DNA of 5,160 nucleotides from Bacteroidetes bacterium UBA6491 (GTDB taxonomy: Bacteria > Bacteroidota > Bacteroidia > NS11-12g > UBA9320): contig DJML01000015.1 in the NCBI GenBank assembly GCA_002436505.1, positions 18,275 through 23,434 on the forward strand, given 5' to 3'. Below the pieces are notes generated by a model. That model was not told the DNA's origin and did not search any database. It worked only from the letters and a program-made list of their open reading frames with translations. Of the stretch, positions 1 to 5,160 are shown piece after piece. The position numbers were made by a program, and so were the translations under genes. Each line of letters opens with the position of its first letter. Position 1 is the first letter of the stretch.

Positions 1-60
1 CGCAGGACTTAAAATCCTGTTCCCATTGAGGGAGTGCGGGTTCAAGTCCCGCCCGGGGTA
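1..60 (+). tRNA. tRNA-Leu(UAA), 3' part, cut by window edge
   Basis: This is the 3' two thirds of a leucine tRNA; the 5' acceptor strand and D arm lie outside the window. The anticodon stem pairs CAGGA (3-7) with TCCTG (15-19) around the loop CTTAAAA (8-14), which places anticodon TAA at 10-12. A long class II variable arm (TCCC 21-24 with GGGA 30-33) supports Leu over other types. The T arm pairs GCGGG (36-40) with CCCGC (48-52) around TTCAAGT. The 3' acceptor strand is CCGGGGT (53-59) and the discriminator is A60. No CCA is encoded, so it must be added after transcription. Confidence 0.95.
43..58 (+). repeat. Direct repeat, copy 1 (within tRNA-Leu 3' end)
   Basis: This 16-base stretch spans part of the T loop, the T-stem 3' strand and the acceptor 3' strand of tRNA-Leu. 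It recurs at 212-227 with one mismatch (position 4, G here and T in the copy). tRNA 3' ends are common integration sites, but only about 150 bases separate the two copies and no integrase is present. Confidence 0.4.
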
Positions 61-71
61 CTGATGAATGT

Positions 72-98
72 AAAGCTCCGCATAGCGGGGCTTTTTTA
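72..98 (+). terminator. Intrinsic terminator of the tRNA-Leu gene
   Basis: AAGCTCCGC (73-81) pairs with GCGGGGCTT (85-93) across the 3-base loop ATA, with one G-U pair, and the stem runs into six T residues (92-97). It starts 12 bases after the tRNA 3' end, so it closes the tRNA transcript. Confidence 0.9.
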
Positions 99-110
99 TT
101 TAGGAGGAGT

Positions 111-247
111 TTCAAGCTGGCTTGAGAAAGTCCGGATAAATGAAAAAGCAAAGCTGTCGAAGACAGTGAGATTTGCATTTTGACTCCGACCAAACCGGGA
201 CTCGCCAAAGGCAATTCCCGCCCGGGGCGCAAATCAGAGCGAGGTCG
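111..247. other. Gene-free segment dense in inverted repeats; possible structured RNA or decayed repeat
   Basis: No convincing protein is seen, but several short inverted repeats follow each other. TCAAG (112-116) pairs with CTTGA (121-125). CTGTC (154-158) pairs with GACAG (162-166) around GAA, and can be extended by GCAAA (148-152) with TTTGC (172-176). CGGGA (196-200) pairs with TCCCG (216-220), with an inner GCC (204-206)/GGC (210-212) stem around AAA. Longer-range partners are GATTTGC (170-176) with GCAAATC (229-235), and CGACC (187-191) with GGTCG (243-247). Some pairings exclude each other. This could be an RNA, a palindromic repeat unit, or chance; no known family is recognised. Open frames here and further right (173-475 plus, 112-351 minus) have low-complexity, protein-unlike composition and are not called. 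Confidence 0.3.
212..227 (+). repeat. Direct repeat, copy 2 (imperfect tRNA-Leu 3' end)
   Basis: This matches 15 of 16 bases of 43-58 in the tRNA-Leu gene, including an uninterrupted 12-base core TCCCGCCCGGGG (216-227). The similarity stops on both sides, so it is not a second tRNA: there is no anticodon arm and no T-stem partner GCGGG in the right place. It also forms the 3' side of the hairpin 196-220. It may be an old attachment-site remnant or a coincidence of G+C-rich sequence. Confidence 0.35.
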
Positions 248-545
248 ATAAATAGTTTGATAATAACATTCCAGCTCTTCGATTCTTCCTTCTGTTTTAA
301 TTTCCGTTCTTCTTTTTTTCTCCTATTCCGTTTCTGCATACTTCTATCCATCGATTTCTACCTGATCACGGAGTTTATTCTTTGTAAAATCAAGGCCAAT
401 AGTACACGTTTTGTTCCAAGGATCTTCTTTTGGAAACGGCAAAATAACATCTGTAACTACCTAATAATAAGCTAAAAAGAAATGACTTCCGGCGATAATC
501 AACTGATGTTTTTTTAATTATCTTCGAAAATGGCAAAGACCTTAT
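248..545. other. Intergenic region, T-rich, no gene seen
   Basis: The stretch is rich in T and C on the plus strand, especially 271-345, and conceptual translation gives only Phe/Ser-rich or Lys/Glu-rich low-complexity peptides. Nothing resembles a known RNA gene. The promoter of the gene at 546 should lie near the right end. A weak candidate is TATCTTCG (519-526), one base away from the Bacteroidota -7 consensus TAnnTTTG, but no clear -33 TTG element is seen at the right distance. Confidence 0.5.
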
Positions 546-1178
546 ATGAAACGCACTATCTCAACCCTGCTTTTTGCAGCACTAATGCTAATCACCACGG
601 CATCAAGTGCGCATGAAAAATTTAAAGATAAAGTGGATGCATGCCACTTAACGTTATTTAATAATCAAACCTACATACCTTTTCTCGGTATGGGCAATAT
701 CGTTAATTCCAAATGGCATCCAGGGATCGCTACAGGCCTTGTATTTGATGGAAAAGAAAGAAAGCGGTACATGTCTTTTACGACAGTGAATGTTGGCTTT
801 TTCCACCATCGTTTCATTCAGGCCGGCCTTCAGATCTACGGGAGCAGGGGCATCGACTACAGGATTAATGAGAAGTTCTCAATTGTCGGGACGGCAGGTG
901 CAGGTTATTTGCATTCGGTTACCTTGCACAAGACCTTTGTCGCGGATGAAAACGGCAATTATACAGTTTCCGGAAGACTGGGCAGGCCACAGGCCATGAT
1001 AGCCCTTTCCGGTGGTCTTGGATATAATTTTCGTTTTGGTAGCCGTTCAGCCCAATGCCAACTGACCTATCAGCCATGGATGCAATTCCCCTTTATTAAG
1101 AGCTACGTACCACTGCTTCCGAATAATGCTTTACAATTCGCTGTTCGTTATAACCTGAAATCTTCCATCCTTAAATGA
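546..1178 (+). CDS. Secreted outer-membrane beta-barrel protein, function unknown
   Basis: The 210-residue product starts with a Sec signal peptide: a short basic start (MKR), a hydrophobic core at about 5-18, and a likely cut after SSA (residue 22). The mature part alternates polar and apolar residues and is rich in Gly and aromatic residues, as in small outer-membrane beta-barrels (for example around 75-98, 110-125, 150-163 and 168-180). The last strand at about 195-204 (ALQFAVRYNL) sits close to the C-terminus. The product resembles uncharacterised Bacteroidota barrel proteins with HPG and LGRPQAM segments (here 58-60 and 145-151); no ligand or enzyme activity can be named. The ATG at 546 gives a perfect signal peptide; there is no Shine-Dalgarno, which is usual in this phylum. 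Its TGA overlaps the ATG of the next gene, so the two are very probably cotranscribed and translationally coupled. Confidence 0.85.
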   Translation: MKRTISTLLFAALMLITTASSAHEKFKDKVDACHLTLFNNQTYIPFLGMGNIVNSKWHPGIATGLVFDGKERKRYMSFTTVNVGFFHHRFIQAGLQIYGSRGIDYRINEKFSIVGTAGAGYLHSVTLHKTFVADENGNYTVSGRLGRPQAMIALSGGLGYNFRFGSRSAQCQLTYQPWMQFPFIKSYVPLLPNNALQFAVRYNLKSSILK

Positions 1179-2362
1179 AAACAAAAATGTTTATTGTACC
1201 GGTACTTCTGGTACTGCTTGGTTTATATGCCTGTAATGATGCTGATATTGAGCGAACGTCAAATTGTATATCGCCATCAAATTCAACACCCGATCATCCG
1301 AAAGCAGGTGCAATGCGGGCACTTATCGACGAATTCCTTACCAAGGGATTGCCGGGTATCTCCCTTAGTATTGAAAATGCGGATGGGAATTGGGTCGGTT
1401 CCGGTGGTTTCGCCTCGCTGGAGGATAACATTCCATTTGAACCCTGCCATGTTTCAAAAGCCGCATCGATCACGAAATTCATGGTCGGTACACTGGTATT
1501 TAAACTAATGGAAACTCCGGGGTCAGGCCTTACTTACGATGACTTGAACAAACCACTTAGCACCTGGATCGATAAGGACATACTCGGTAAAATTGAAAAC
1601 GCCAGTGAAAGTACATTAAAGAACTGTATGCAGCATACGACAGGTATCTTTGACATCATAACAAGCAACGAATTCTATCTCGCTGTGCTAAATGACCCGA
1701 ACAAACACTGGAAACAAACTGAATTGTTGAAATTCGCTTACGGTCAGAAGAGTGAATTTGCCAGCCCGGGAGATACGGCTATCTATTCCAACACCAATAC
1801 CATCTTCGTCAGTATGGTCATTGATAAAGCCACAGGTATTCCTCATGAAAAACTACTCAGGGAAAGGTTACTGGACCCCCTTGGGATGACCAACACTTAC
1901 TACCAGGGACGCGAACCTCTGCCGGACTTTACCGCACAGGGATATTACGATCTGTATAATAAAAAGATGCTGAGCAATGTCAGCAACTTAATCACCGGTA
2001 GCGGAAATGGATACGGGGGAATGTTCTCCAGTGTTTATGATCTGAAAAAATTTTGTGATGCCGTACTGGTAAATGAAACTTTCCTTTCTCAGCGCTCGCT
2101 CGATAGCATGATGCAATGGTCGGTGCCAGACGGGATCAACAACTATGGTGTTGGTGTAATGAAGAAATTCAATACCCGGGGAGCTGATTATGGCGTCGGA
2201 CACTCAGGCCGTGACGTTGGATACAGTGCTGATCTGTTTTACTTCCCCAACAAACAATTTTCAATGATATTCTTCGTGAATTACGGCACGGATGGTGACA
2301 GTTATCTCAGGCCGGTTTTCAGGGAATTTGAAGCAAGAGTGATCGACGAGATGTTGAAGTAA
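1175..2362 (+). CDS. Lipoprotein serine hydrolase, beta-lactamase/D-Ala-D-Ala carboxypeptidase family (class C-like, PF00144 type)
   Basis: The 395-residue product begins with a lipoprotein signal peptide ending in the lipobox LYAC (Cys20 is the lipidated residue), so the enzyme is membrane anchored outside the cytoplasm. The catalytic domain spans roughly 45-392. It carries SITK (Ser98 nucleophile, Lys101), the second motif Tyr204-Ser-Asn206, and His343-Ser-Gly345, which replaces the KTG box as in many PBP4*/EstB-like members. Family-typical segments MQHTTGIFD (152-160), LLDPLGMTNTYY (232-243) and GYGGMFSSVYDL (279-290) are in order. The fold therefore looks complete and active. Family members act as D-amino-acid peptidases, esterases or beta-lactamases, and sequence alone does not say which; the HSG form argues mildly against a classical beta-lactamase. 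The start overlaps the stop of the barrel gene by ATGA. No terminator with a T run follows. Confidence 0.92.
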   Translation: MKTKMFIVPVLLVLLGLYACNDADIERTSNCISPSNSTPDHPKAGAMRALIDEFLTKGLPGISLSIENADGNWVGSGGFASLEDNIPFEPCHVSKAASITKFMVGTLVFKLMETPGSGLTYDDLNKPLSTWIDKDILGKIENASESTLKNCMQHTTGIFDIITSNEFYLAVLNDPNKHWKQTELLKFAYGQKSEFASPGDTAIYSNTNTIFVSMVIDKATGIPHEKLLRERLLDPLGMTNTYYQGREPLPDFTAQGYYDLYNKKMLSNVSNLITGSGNGYGGMFSSVYDLKKFCDAVLVNETFLSQRSLDSMMQWSVPDGINNYGVGVMKKFNTRGADYGVGHSGRDVGYSADLFYFPNKQFSMIFFVNYGTDGDSYLRPVFREFEARVIDEMLK

Positions 2363-2554
2363 GAGCCAGGAGCTTCAGCAGAGATATCCTACGTACCCAC
2401 TAACAACTATTTTCAGATAAAGGTTGAGAATGAACCCTGTTCTCATCATTCTGCATCACGTTGGTTTGTTCGGGTCACAGAAAGAAACGACAAACAGGCT
2501 ACGATTATATTAGGTCATCAGCCAGATGCATTTAGCTCAAGTTGCCTGACTTAA
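2363..2554 (+). other. Start-less 63-codon open stretch in frame after the hydrolase stop
   Basis: Directly after the TAA of the hydrolase the same frame stays open for 63 codons, to TAA at 2552-2554. It has no in-frame ATG, GTG or TTG, so it is not a free-standing gene. The peptide looks protein-like, with a middle segment reading YFQIKVENEP and then SRWFVRVTERND. Its last seven or so codons overlap the minus-strand MscS remnant and are probably only its shadow. It may be a decayed gene fragment, an extension lost by a stop mutation, or chance: a random frame stays open this long in roughly one case in twenty. The hydrolase domain already ends normally before the TAA. Confidence 0.2.
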
Positions 2555-2766
2555 AATGTATATCCCGCTGAGGGAAAGAAATTTCAATGCCAGCGTTATC
2601 CAAAGCTTCTTTGCATCCTTCTGTTACACCAAAATATACATCCCAGTAGTTTTCCGGCGTTGCATAAGACCTTCCTAATCCATCTAAAAAACTTAAAGAC
2701 AATTCTATCTCAACACCTTGATAAAACATCTGTTCAATCCTGTTTTGTACCTTGCATGATCCATTA
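2532..2766 (-). pseudogene. MscS-family mechanosensitive channel remnant, internally deleted
   Basis: An open minus-strand frame runs from about 2766 to the TAA whose complement is 2532-2534; the only in-frame ATG is at 2729. The C-terminal part, ATPENYWDVYF then EALDNAGIEI and FPQRDIHFK, is the end of the MscS cytoplasmic alpha-beta domain (compare YWDV...FDAAGISFPYPQMDVNFK in E. coli MscS). The part before it, NRIEQMFYQ then VEIELSLSFL, resembles the segment that follows the first transmembrane helix in Bacteroidota MscS proteins. About 180 residues expected between them, including the pore helix TM3 and the beta domain, are absent; the apparent joint lies near 2666-2690. The N-terminal membrane part is also missing, as a stop lies at 2769-2771. 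With no pore the product could not form a channel. The identification of the C-terminal part is strong, that of the N-terminal part moderate. Confidence 0.75.
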
Positions 2767-2787
2767 ACTTAAGATGATAAGATTATT

Positions 2788-3306
2788 ATGAGCACGGAAT
2801 TTGAACGTATCCTGATCTTCACGCATAAGGAGGAAAGAGAACGAATTATGCTCACCCATCCCGAATATATAGATGAGGCAGTTGAACTGACACTGGCAAA
2901 CAGGCACCCCTTTTCATGGCGAGCCGCCTGGGTTCTGAATAAGTACATGGAAGAAAACGATCAACGTGTTAAACCATACATTGATAGGCTTATTCAATGT
3001 TTAGACACCTCATTTGACGGGTATCAAAGAGAACTTCTTAAAGTGTTGCTTCGTGTTGAACTTAACGAGGAGCAGGAAGGTTATCTTTACACTATCTGTG
3101 AGACGATCTGGAAACAAGTCAATAAACAACCTGCCGTTCGATTTTATGCGATCAAACACATCTTGAAAATTGCCGGTAATCATCCTGATCTCCTTCAGGA
3201 AGCACGGTTGTTGTTAGAGAACCGGTATTTGGATTCCCTGACCCCGGGAGTAAGAAAATCGTTGAATAAAATCTTAATAGGCCCAAACCCGGCTAAAATT
3301 CAATGA
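2788..3306 (+). CDS. HEAT-like alpha-helical repeat protein, function unknown
   Basis: The 172-residue product has no signal peptide or membrane segment and should be cytoplasmic. It reads as consecutive helix pairs: about 26-55 (YIDEAVELTLAN ... AAWVLNKYMEEN), 61-91 (VKPYIDRLIQCL ... ELLKVLLRVE), 96-129 (EGYLYTICETIW ... FYAIKHILKIAG) and 132-164. The Trp/Ala/Leu pattern and repeat length of about 33-36 residues fit HEAT/ARM-type solenoids. Similar single-gene proteins are widespread in Bacteroidota and have sometimes been labelled adenylosuccinate lyase, which this is not: no lyase signature is seen. HEAT-like proteins usually bind other proteins or nucleic acids; no partner can be named. 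The ATG at 2788 is the first in frame after an AT-rich leader without Shine-Dalgarno. Only 21 bases separate it from the divergent MscS remnant, so its promoter must lie in or at the edge of that wreck. Confidence 0.8.
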   Translation: MSTEFERILIFTHKEERERIMLTHPEYIDEAVELTLANRHPFSWRAAWVLNKYMEENDQRVKPYIDRLIQCLDTSFDGYQRELLKVLLRVELNEEQEGYLYTICETIWKQVNKQPAVRFYAIKHILKIAGNHPDLLQEARLLLENRYLDSLTPGVRKSLNKILIGPNPAKIQ

Positions 3307-3336
3307 TCTCCCTTCCTTTTGGATCACTAAAGTCTT

Positions 3337-3453
3337 TTACAATTGTTTGCTTAGCATTTCAGTAATTGAGCGTGCGTATGGACCTGTGACAGATAAATTC
3401 TTCTCACTCAGACTCAAAATGAAAGAATAACCGGGAAGGCTATAAATCATCAT
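3337..3453 (-). CDS. Possible small protein (38 residues) or gene fragment
   Basis: On the minus strand a tandem ATG-ATG (3453 or 3450) opens a 38-codon frame ending at TAA (complement 3337-3339). The peptide has balanced composition, beginning MMIYSLPGYSFILSLSEKN and ending in SITEMLSKQL, with no low-complexity bias. It has no recognised domain. On its own strand TTG followed after 18 bases by TATTTTTT lies just upstream, a weak Bacteroidota-like promoter. It is convergent with the HEAT-like gene and divergent from the propeller lipoprotein. It could be a real small protein, the tail of a decayed gene, or a chance ORF. Confidence 0.25.
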   Translation of the reverse strand: MMIYSLPGYSFILSLSEKNLSVTGPYARSITEMLSKQL

Positions 3454-3471
3454 TAATTTAAAAAAATATTC

Positions 3472-3479
3472 TATATTTG
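3472..3479 (+). promoter_or_regulatory. Bacteroidota-type -7 promoter element (TAnnTTTG) for the propeller lipoprotein
   Basis: TATATTTG matches the Bacteroidota primary sigma factor -7 consensus TAnnTTTG exactly, and lies 29 bases before the ATG at 3509. That would give a leader of roughly 20-25 bases. The upstream stretch 3450-3470 is very AT-rich, but no clear TTG at the -33 position is seen. Confidence 0.5.
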
Positions 3480-3508
3480 GCTTAACCAACTTTAATGTAA
3501 ACCTTACT

Positions 3509-4834
3509 ATGCCTAACAGGAAGCTTCGTTCGCTAATTCTATTTCTTCTATTTGTCTCCTTTATCCTTGCGGGATGTAAAAAGGATGTAGTACCTGAAGA
3601 CTATACTAACAGTAACGACTTCATTCAGAACCTGAACATCGATGCCAATTACGCAAGAGGTATTTACCAAAGACCATCCGGCGGTTATGCGATCACTTTC
3701 AGCACCACGGCAAATCGTTCATATACCGATGTGGGCGTTGTTTTGATTGACGAGTTTGGCCAGGTCCAGAGGGTATCCACTGCAGGGGGTAGCTTAAATG
3801 AAATTTTAAATCAAAGCACAATGGATGAGCAGGGAAATATCTATCTGGCAGGAACAACTTTTAGCCCGGACCTGAAGTTAGGGCAGGCAAGCAAGAAATC
3901 TTCTTGGGAAGACGCCTACCTGGTAAAATTCGACGCGAATGGCAATAAGCTATGGGAAACGGTTTATGCCGATACCGCTAATGGAAGTAAGGGCACCCAG
4001 ATGGACCAATTCTGGTCTGTACATGTCATCGGACAAAAAGTATTCTGCCTTGGAAGTACACGTAACTTTAACTACCCTCCGTATAATCCTTCGATGATGG
4101 ATAACTGGCTTGTTGTTTTCAATACCGAAGGTGAATTTCTGTATGAGCAGATTTTACCTACTTTGCACGTCCCCTGGTTCTGGGGTGACCATTATTTCGG
4201 GGCCGTAAGTCTCTCCAACCAGGATATATTGTTTCGATGGTCAACGCCGCAAGATTACGGTACGAGTAACCATGATACCTCTTTAATGCTTATCCGATAT
4301 GATCCGAATAATGAATACGTCAAATGGGTGAATTATTACAAAACCGCTACGGACGAGGGAAATGTTATGCCCATTGGGGAATTACCTAATGGGGATATCG
4401 TTGGATGTAAATATGACAATACGGCTTTGGTGCGATATAATGGGGCAACCGGTGAGGTACAAGAAACCACTCCAACAGGGTTCAAGGAACAAATGGGGGA
4501 TGTTCATTTGTTGTTCGCTGACAAAATAACCATCCATGCTGATGGAAGTGACCGGTATGTATTGGGTACCGTGGATAATAACGTCTCATTAACCTTTGCA
4601 TCGAATTACATCCAGTATGCATTGAACAACAGCAAACCCATGATCTTTAAATTCAATGAAACCCAAGGTATGGTCTACAGTAAAACTTTAGATTTCAAGG
4701 CAGGATTAAATACTATGCTGGTCAAAGAGGATGGCAATCTTCTTTTGGTTGGCAGTATCAGGTCTTTTGGGTCAAAAAGGAGAACACTGTTTCTCATGAC
4801 CATCGATAAAGAAGGAAACATTATTAAACCATAG
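3509..4834 (+). CDS. Lipoprotein, predicted seven-bladed beta-propeller, probably surface exposed
   Basis: The 441-residue product has a lipoprotein signal peptide (RKLR start, hydrophobic 8-20) and lipobox LAGC with Cys23. The mature protein begins Cys-Lys-Lys-Asp, a charged start resembling the lipoprotein export signal that sends some Bacteroidota lipoproteins to the cell surface. The rest is a run of seven beta-rich units, each with a hydrophobic strand followed after a variable loop by a second strand and a turn: about 58-88, 108-150, 176-213, 236-273, 294-319, 348-391 and 407-440. Recurrent patterns are GNIYLAGTTF/GNLLLVGSIR for the first strand and LVKFDANGNKLWE/LMTIDKEGNIIK for the second. 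This fits a beta-propeller used for binding; no catalytic motif is visible and the ligand is unknown. A good promoter lies just upstream, and a second lipoprotein gene follows within 45 bases. Confidence 0.85.
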   Translation: MPNRKLRSLILFLLFVSFILAGCKKDVVPEDYTNSNDFIQNLNIDANYARGIYQRPSGGYAITFSTTANRSYTDVGVVLIDEFGQVQRVSTAGGSLNEILNQSTMDEQGNIYLAGTTFSPDLKLGQASKKSSWEDAYLVKFDANGNKLWETVYADTANGSKGTQMDQFWSVHVIGQKVFCLGSTRNFNYPPYNPSMMDNWLVVFNTEGEFLYEQILPTLHVPWFWGDHYFGAVSLSNQDILFRWSTPQDYGTSNHDTSLMLIRYDPNNEYVKWVNYYKTATDEGNVMPIGELPNGDIVGCKYDNTALVRYNGATGEVQETTPTGFKEQMGDVHLLFADKITIHADGSDRYVLGTVDNNVSLTFASNYIQYALNNSKPMIFKFNETQGMVYSKTLDFKAGLNTMLVKEDGNLLLVGSIRSFGSKRRTLFLMTIDKEGNIIKP

Positions 4835-4878
4835 CTCAACAAATGATCACAAGACTTTTTTATCCCGGAATTAATGGC

Positions 4879-5160
4879 ATGGACATCCTATCTCCTCGTA
4901 AGTTGGTCCTCATTCTGATCACAGTGCTGTTCATACAGTCATCCTGTACCGTAGAAGGACCGGAAAAGAATTCGAGTACTCTAGGGACCATTCCGATGAA
5001 TTCCTTATTGTCATTCGTGTCCTCCTATTCCATTGACGAGCAGGGTGAATTCATGTATATGACGTATGTCGATCTGGGCGTGGGAAGAGGAGTGGTCATG
5101 AAGTTAAGACTCTCTGATCTCTCCCTGGTGAACAGAGTATATGTTCCTCAAGGTTGGCAA
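4879..5160 (+). CDS. Second lipoprotein, N-terminal part, cut by right edge
   Basis: The frame is open to the window end. From the ATG at 4879 the product starts MDILSPRK, followed by a hydrophobic core LVLILITVLF and the lipobox QSSC, with Cys at residue 23, a normal lipoprotein signal peptide. GGAA at 4867-4870 sits 8 bases before this ATG. An upstream in-frame ATG at 4843 would add 12 residues (MITRLFYPGING) and give an unusually long leader; it lies only 8 bases after the previous stop and cannot be excluded. The visible mature part (about 70 residues) is Ser-rich and then beta-rich, with a strand-turn pattern DEQGEFMYMTYVD ... VVMKLRLSDLSLVNRV like the start of another propeller-type protein. 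It lies directly behind the propeller lipoprotein on the same strand, so the two are probably one operon. Function is unknown. Confidence 0.75.
   Translation, partial: MDILSPRKLVLILITVLFIQSSCTVEGPEKNSSTLGTIPMNSLLSFVSSYSIDEQGEFMYMTYVDLGVGRGVVMKLRLSDLSLVNRVYVPQGWQ

Noticed and set aside
61..98. CTGATGA just after the tRNA, as in the hammerhead ribozyme core
   Set aside because: The following hairpin is the intrinsic terminator and no GAAA core strand or cleavage-site helix follows, so a hammerhead fold is not possible here.
112..475. Two open frames (112-351 minus, 79 codons; 173-475 plus, 100 codons)
   Set aside because: They overlap on opposite strands, translate to low-complexity Lys/Arg/Glu- or Phe/Ser-rich peptides from the T-rich stretch, and show no domain or signal sequence.
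1194..1508. Alternative-frame ORFs inside the barrel and hydrolase genes (790-999, 1194-1508, 1294-1482 minus, 1988-2203 minus)
   Set aside because: They are shadows of genes whose own frames show signal peptides and family motifs.
1175..2362. Calling the hydrolase a true antibiotic-resistance AmpC beta-lactamase
   Set aside because: The third box is HSG not KTG, the protein is lipid anchored, and the PF00144 family is mostly made of peptidases and esterases; resistance cannot be supported from sequence.
2425..2445. Hairpin TGAGAA/TTCTCA as terminator of the hydrolase operon
   Set aside because: It has a 6-base AT-rich stem with a 9-base loop and no T run after it; too weak for an intrinsic terminator.
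3303..3326. TGATC/GATCA inverted repeat after the HEAT-like gene
   Set aside because: It has only 5 pairs with a long loop and no T run; probably chance.

Overview
The window looks like a piece of a Bacteroidota chromosome, perhaps from the Sphingobacteriales/Chitinophagales/Cytophagales side. The evidence is moderate G+C with AT-rich gaps, starts without clear Shine-Dalgarno sequences, a TAnnTTTG-type -7 promoter element (TATATTTG at 3472-3479), two or three lipoproteins of Bacteroidota style (one with a Cys-Lys-Lys-Asp start to the mature protein), and an outer-membrane beta-barrel of a type common in that phylum. No complete mobile element, CRISPR array or rRNA is visible.

Layout. (1) 1-97: the 3' part of a class II tRNA-Leu(UAA), cut by the window edge, followed by a strong intrinsic terminator. 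(2) 98-545: no convincing gene. Bases 111-247 are dense in inverted repeats and carry an imperfect copy of the tRNA 3' end; 250-545 is T-rich filler. (3) 546-2362: a two-gene unit, a secreted outer-membrane beta-barrel protein overlapping by ATGA with a lipoprotein serine hydrolase of the beta-lactamase/PBP4* family. (4) 2363-2787: no intact gene. On the minus strand lies the wreck of an MscS-type mechanosensitive channel, in which the end of an N-terminal helix appears to be joined directly to the C-terminal cytoplasmic domain. A 63-codon open stretch without a start codon also follows the hydrolase stop. (5) 2788-3306: an all-helical, HEAT-like protein of unknown function. (6) 3307-3508: a gap with a possible 38-residue minus-strand ORF and a good Bacteroidota promoter pointing right. 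(7) 3509-5160: a lipoprotein predicted to fold as a seven-bladed beta-propeller, followed closely by a second lipoprotein that runs off the right edge.

How the parts may work together. The barrel and hydrolase are translationally linked and both act in the envelope, so a joint role in cell-envelope or peptide/ester metabolism is likely but unspecified. The two lipoproteins at the right form a second envelope-directed transcription unit. The segments between are scarred by gene decay (MscS remnant, tRNA-end copy, orphan open stretches). I see no clear new defence or mobile system. The items most worth checking are the MscS deletion scar, the structured segment after the tRNA, and the paired envelope genes.
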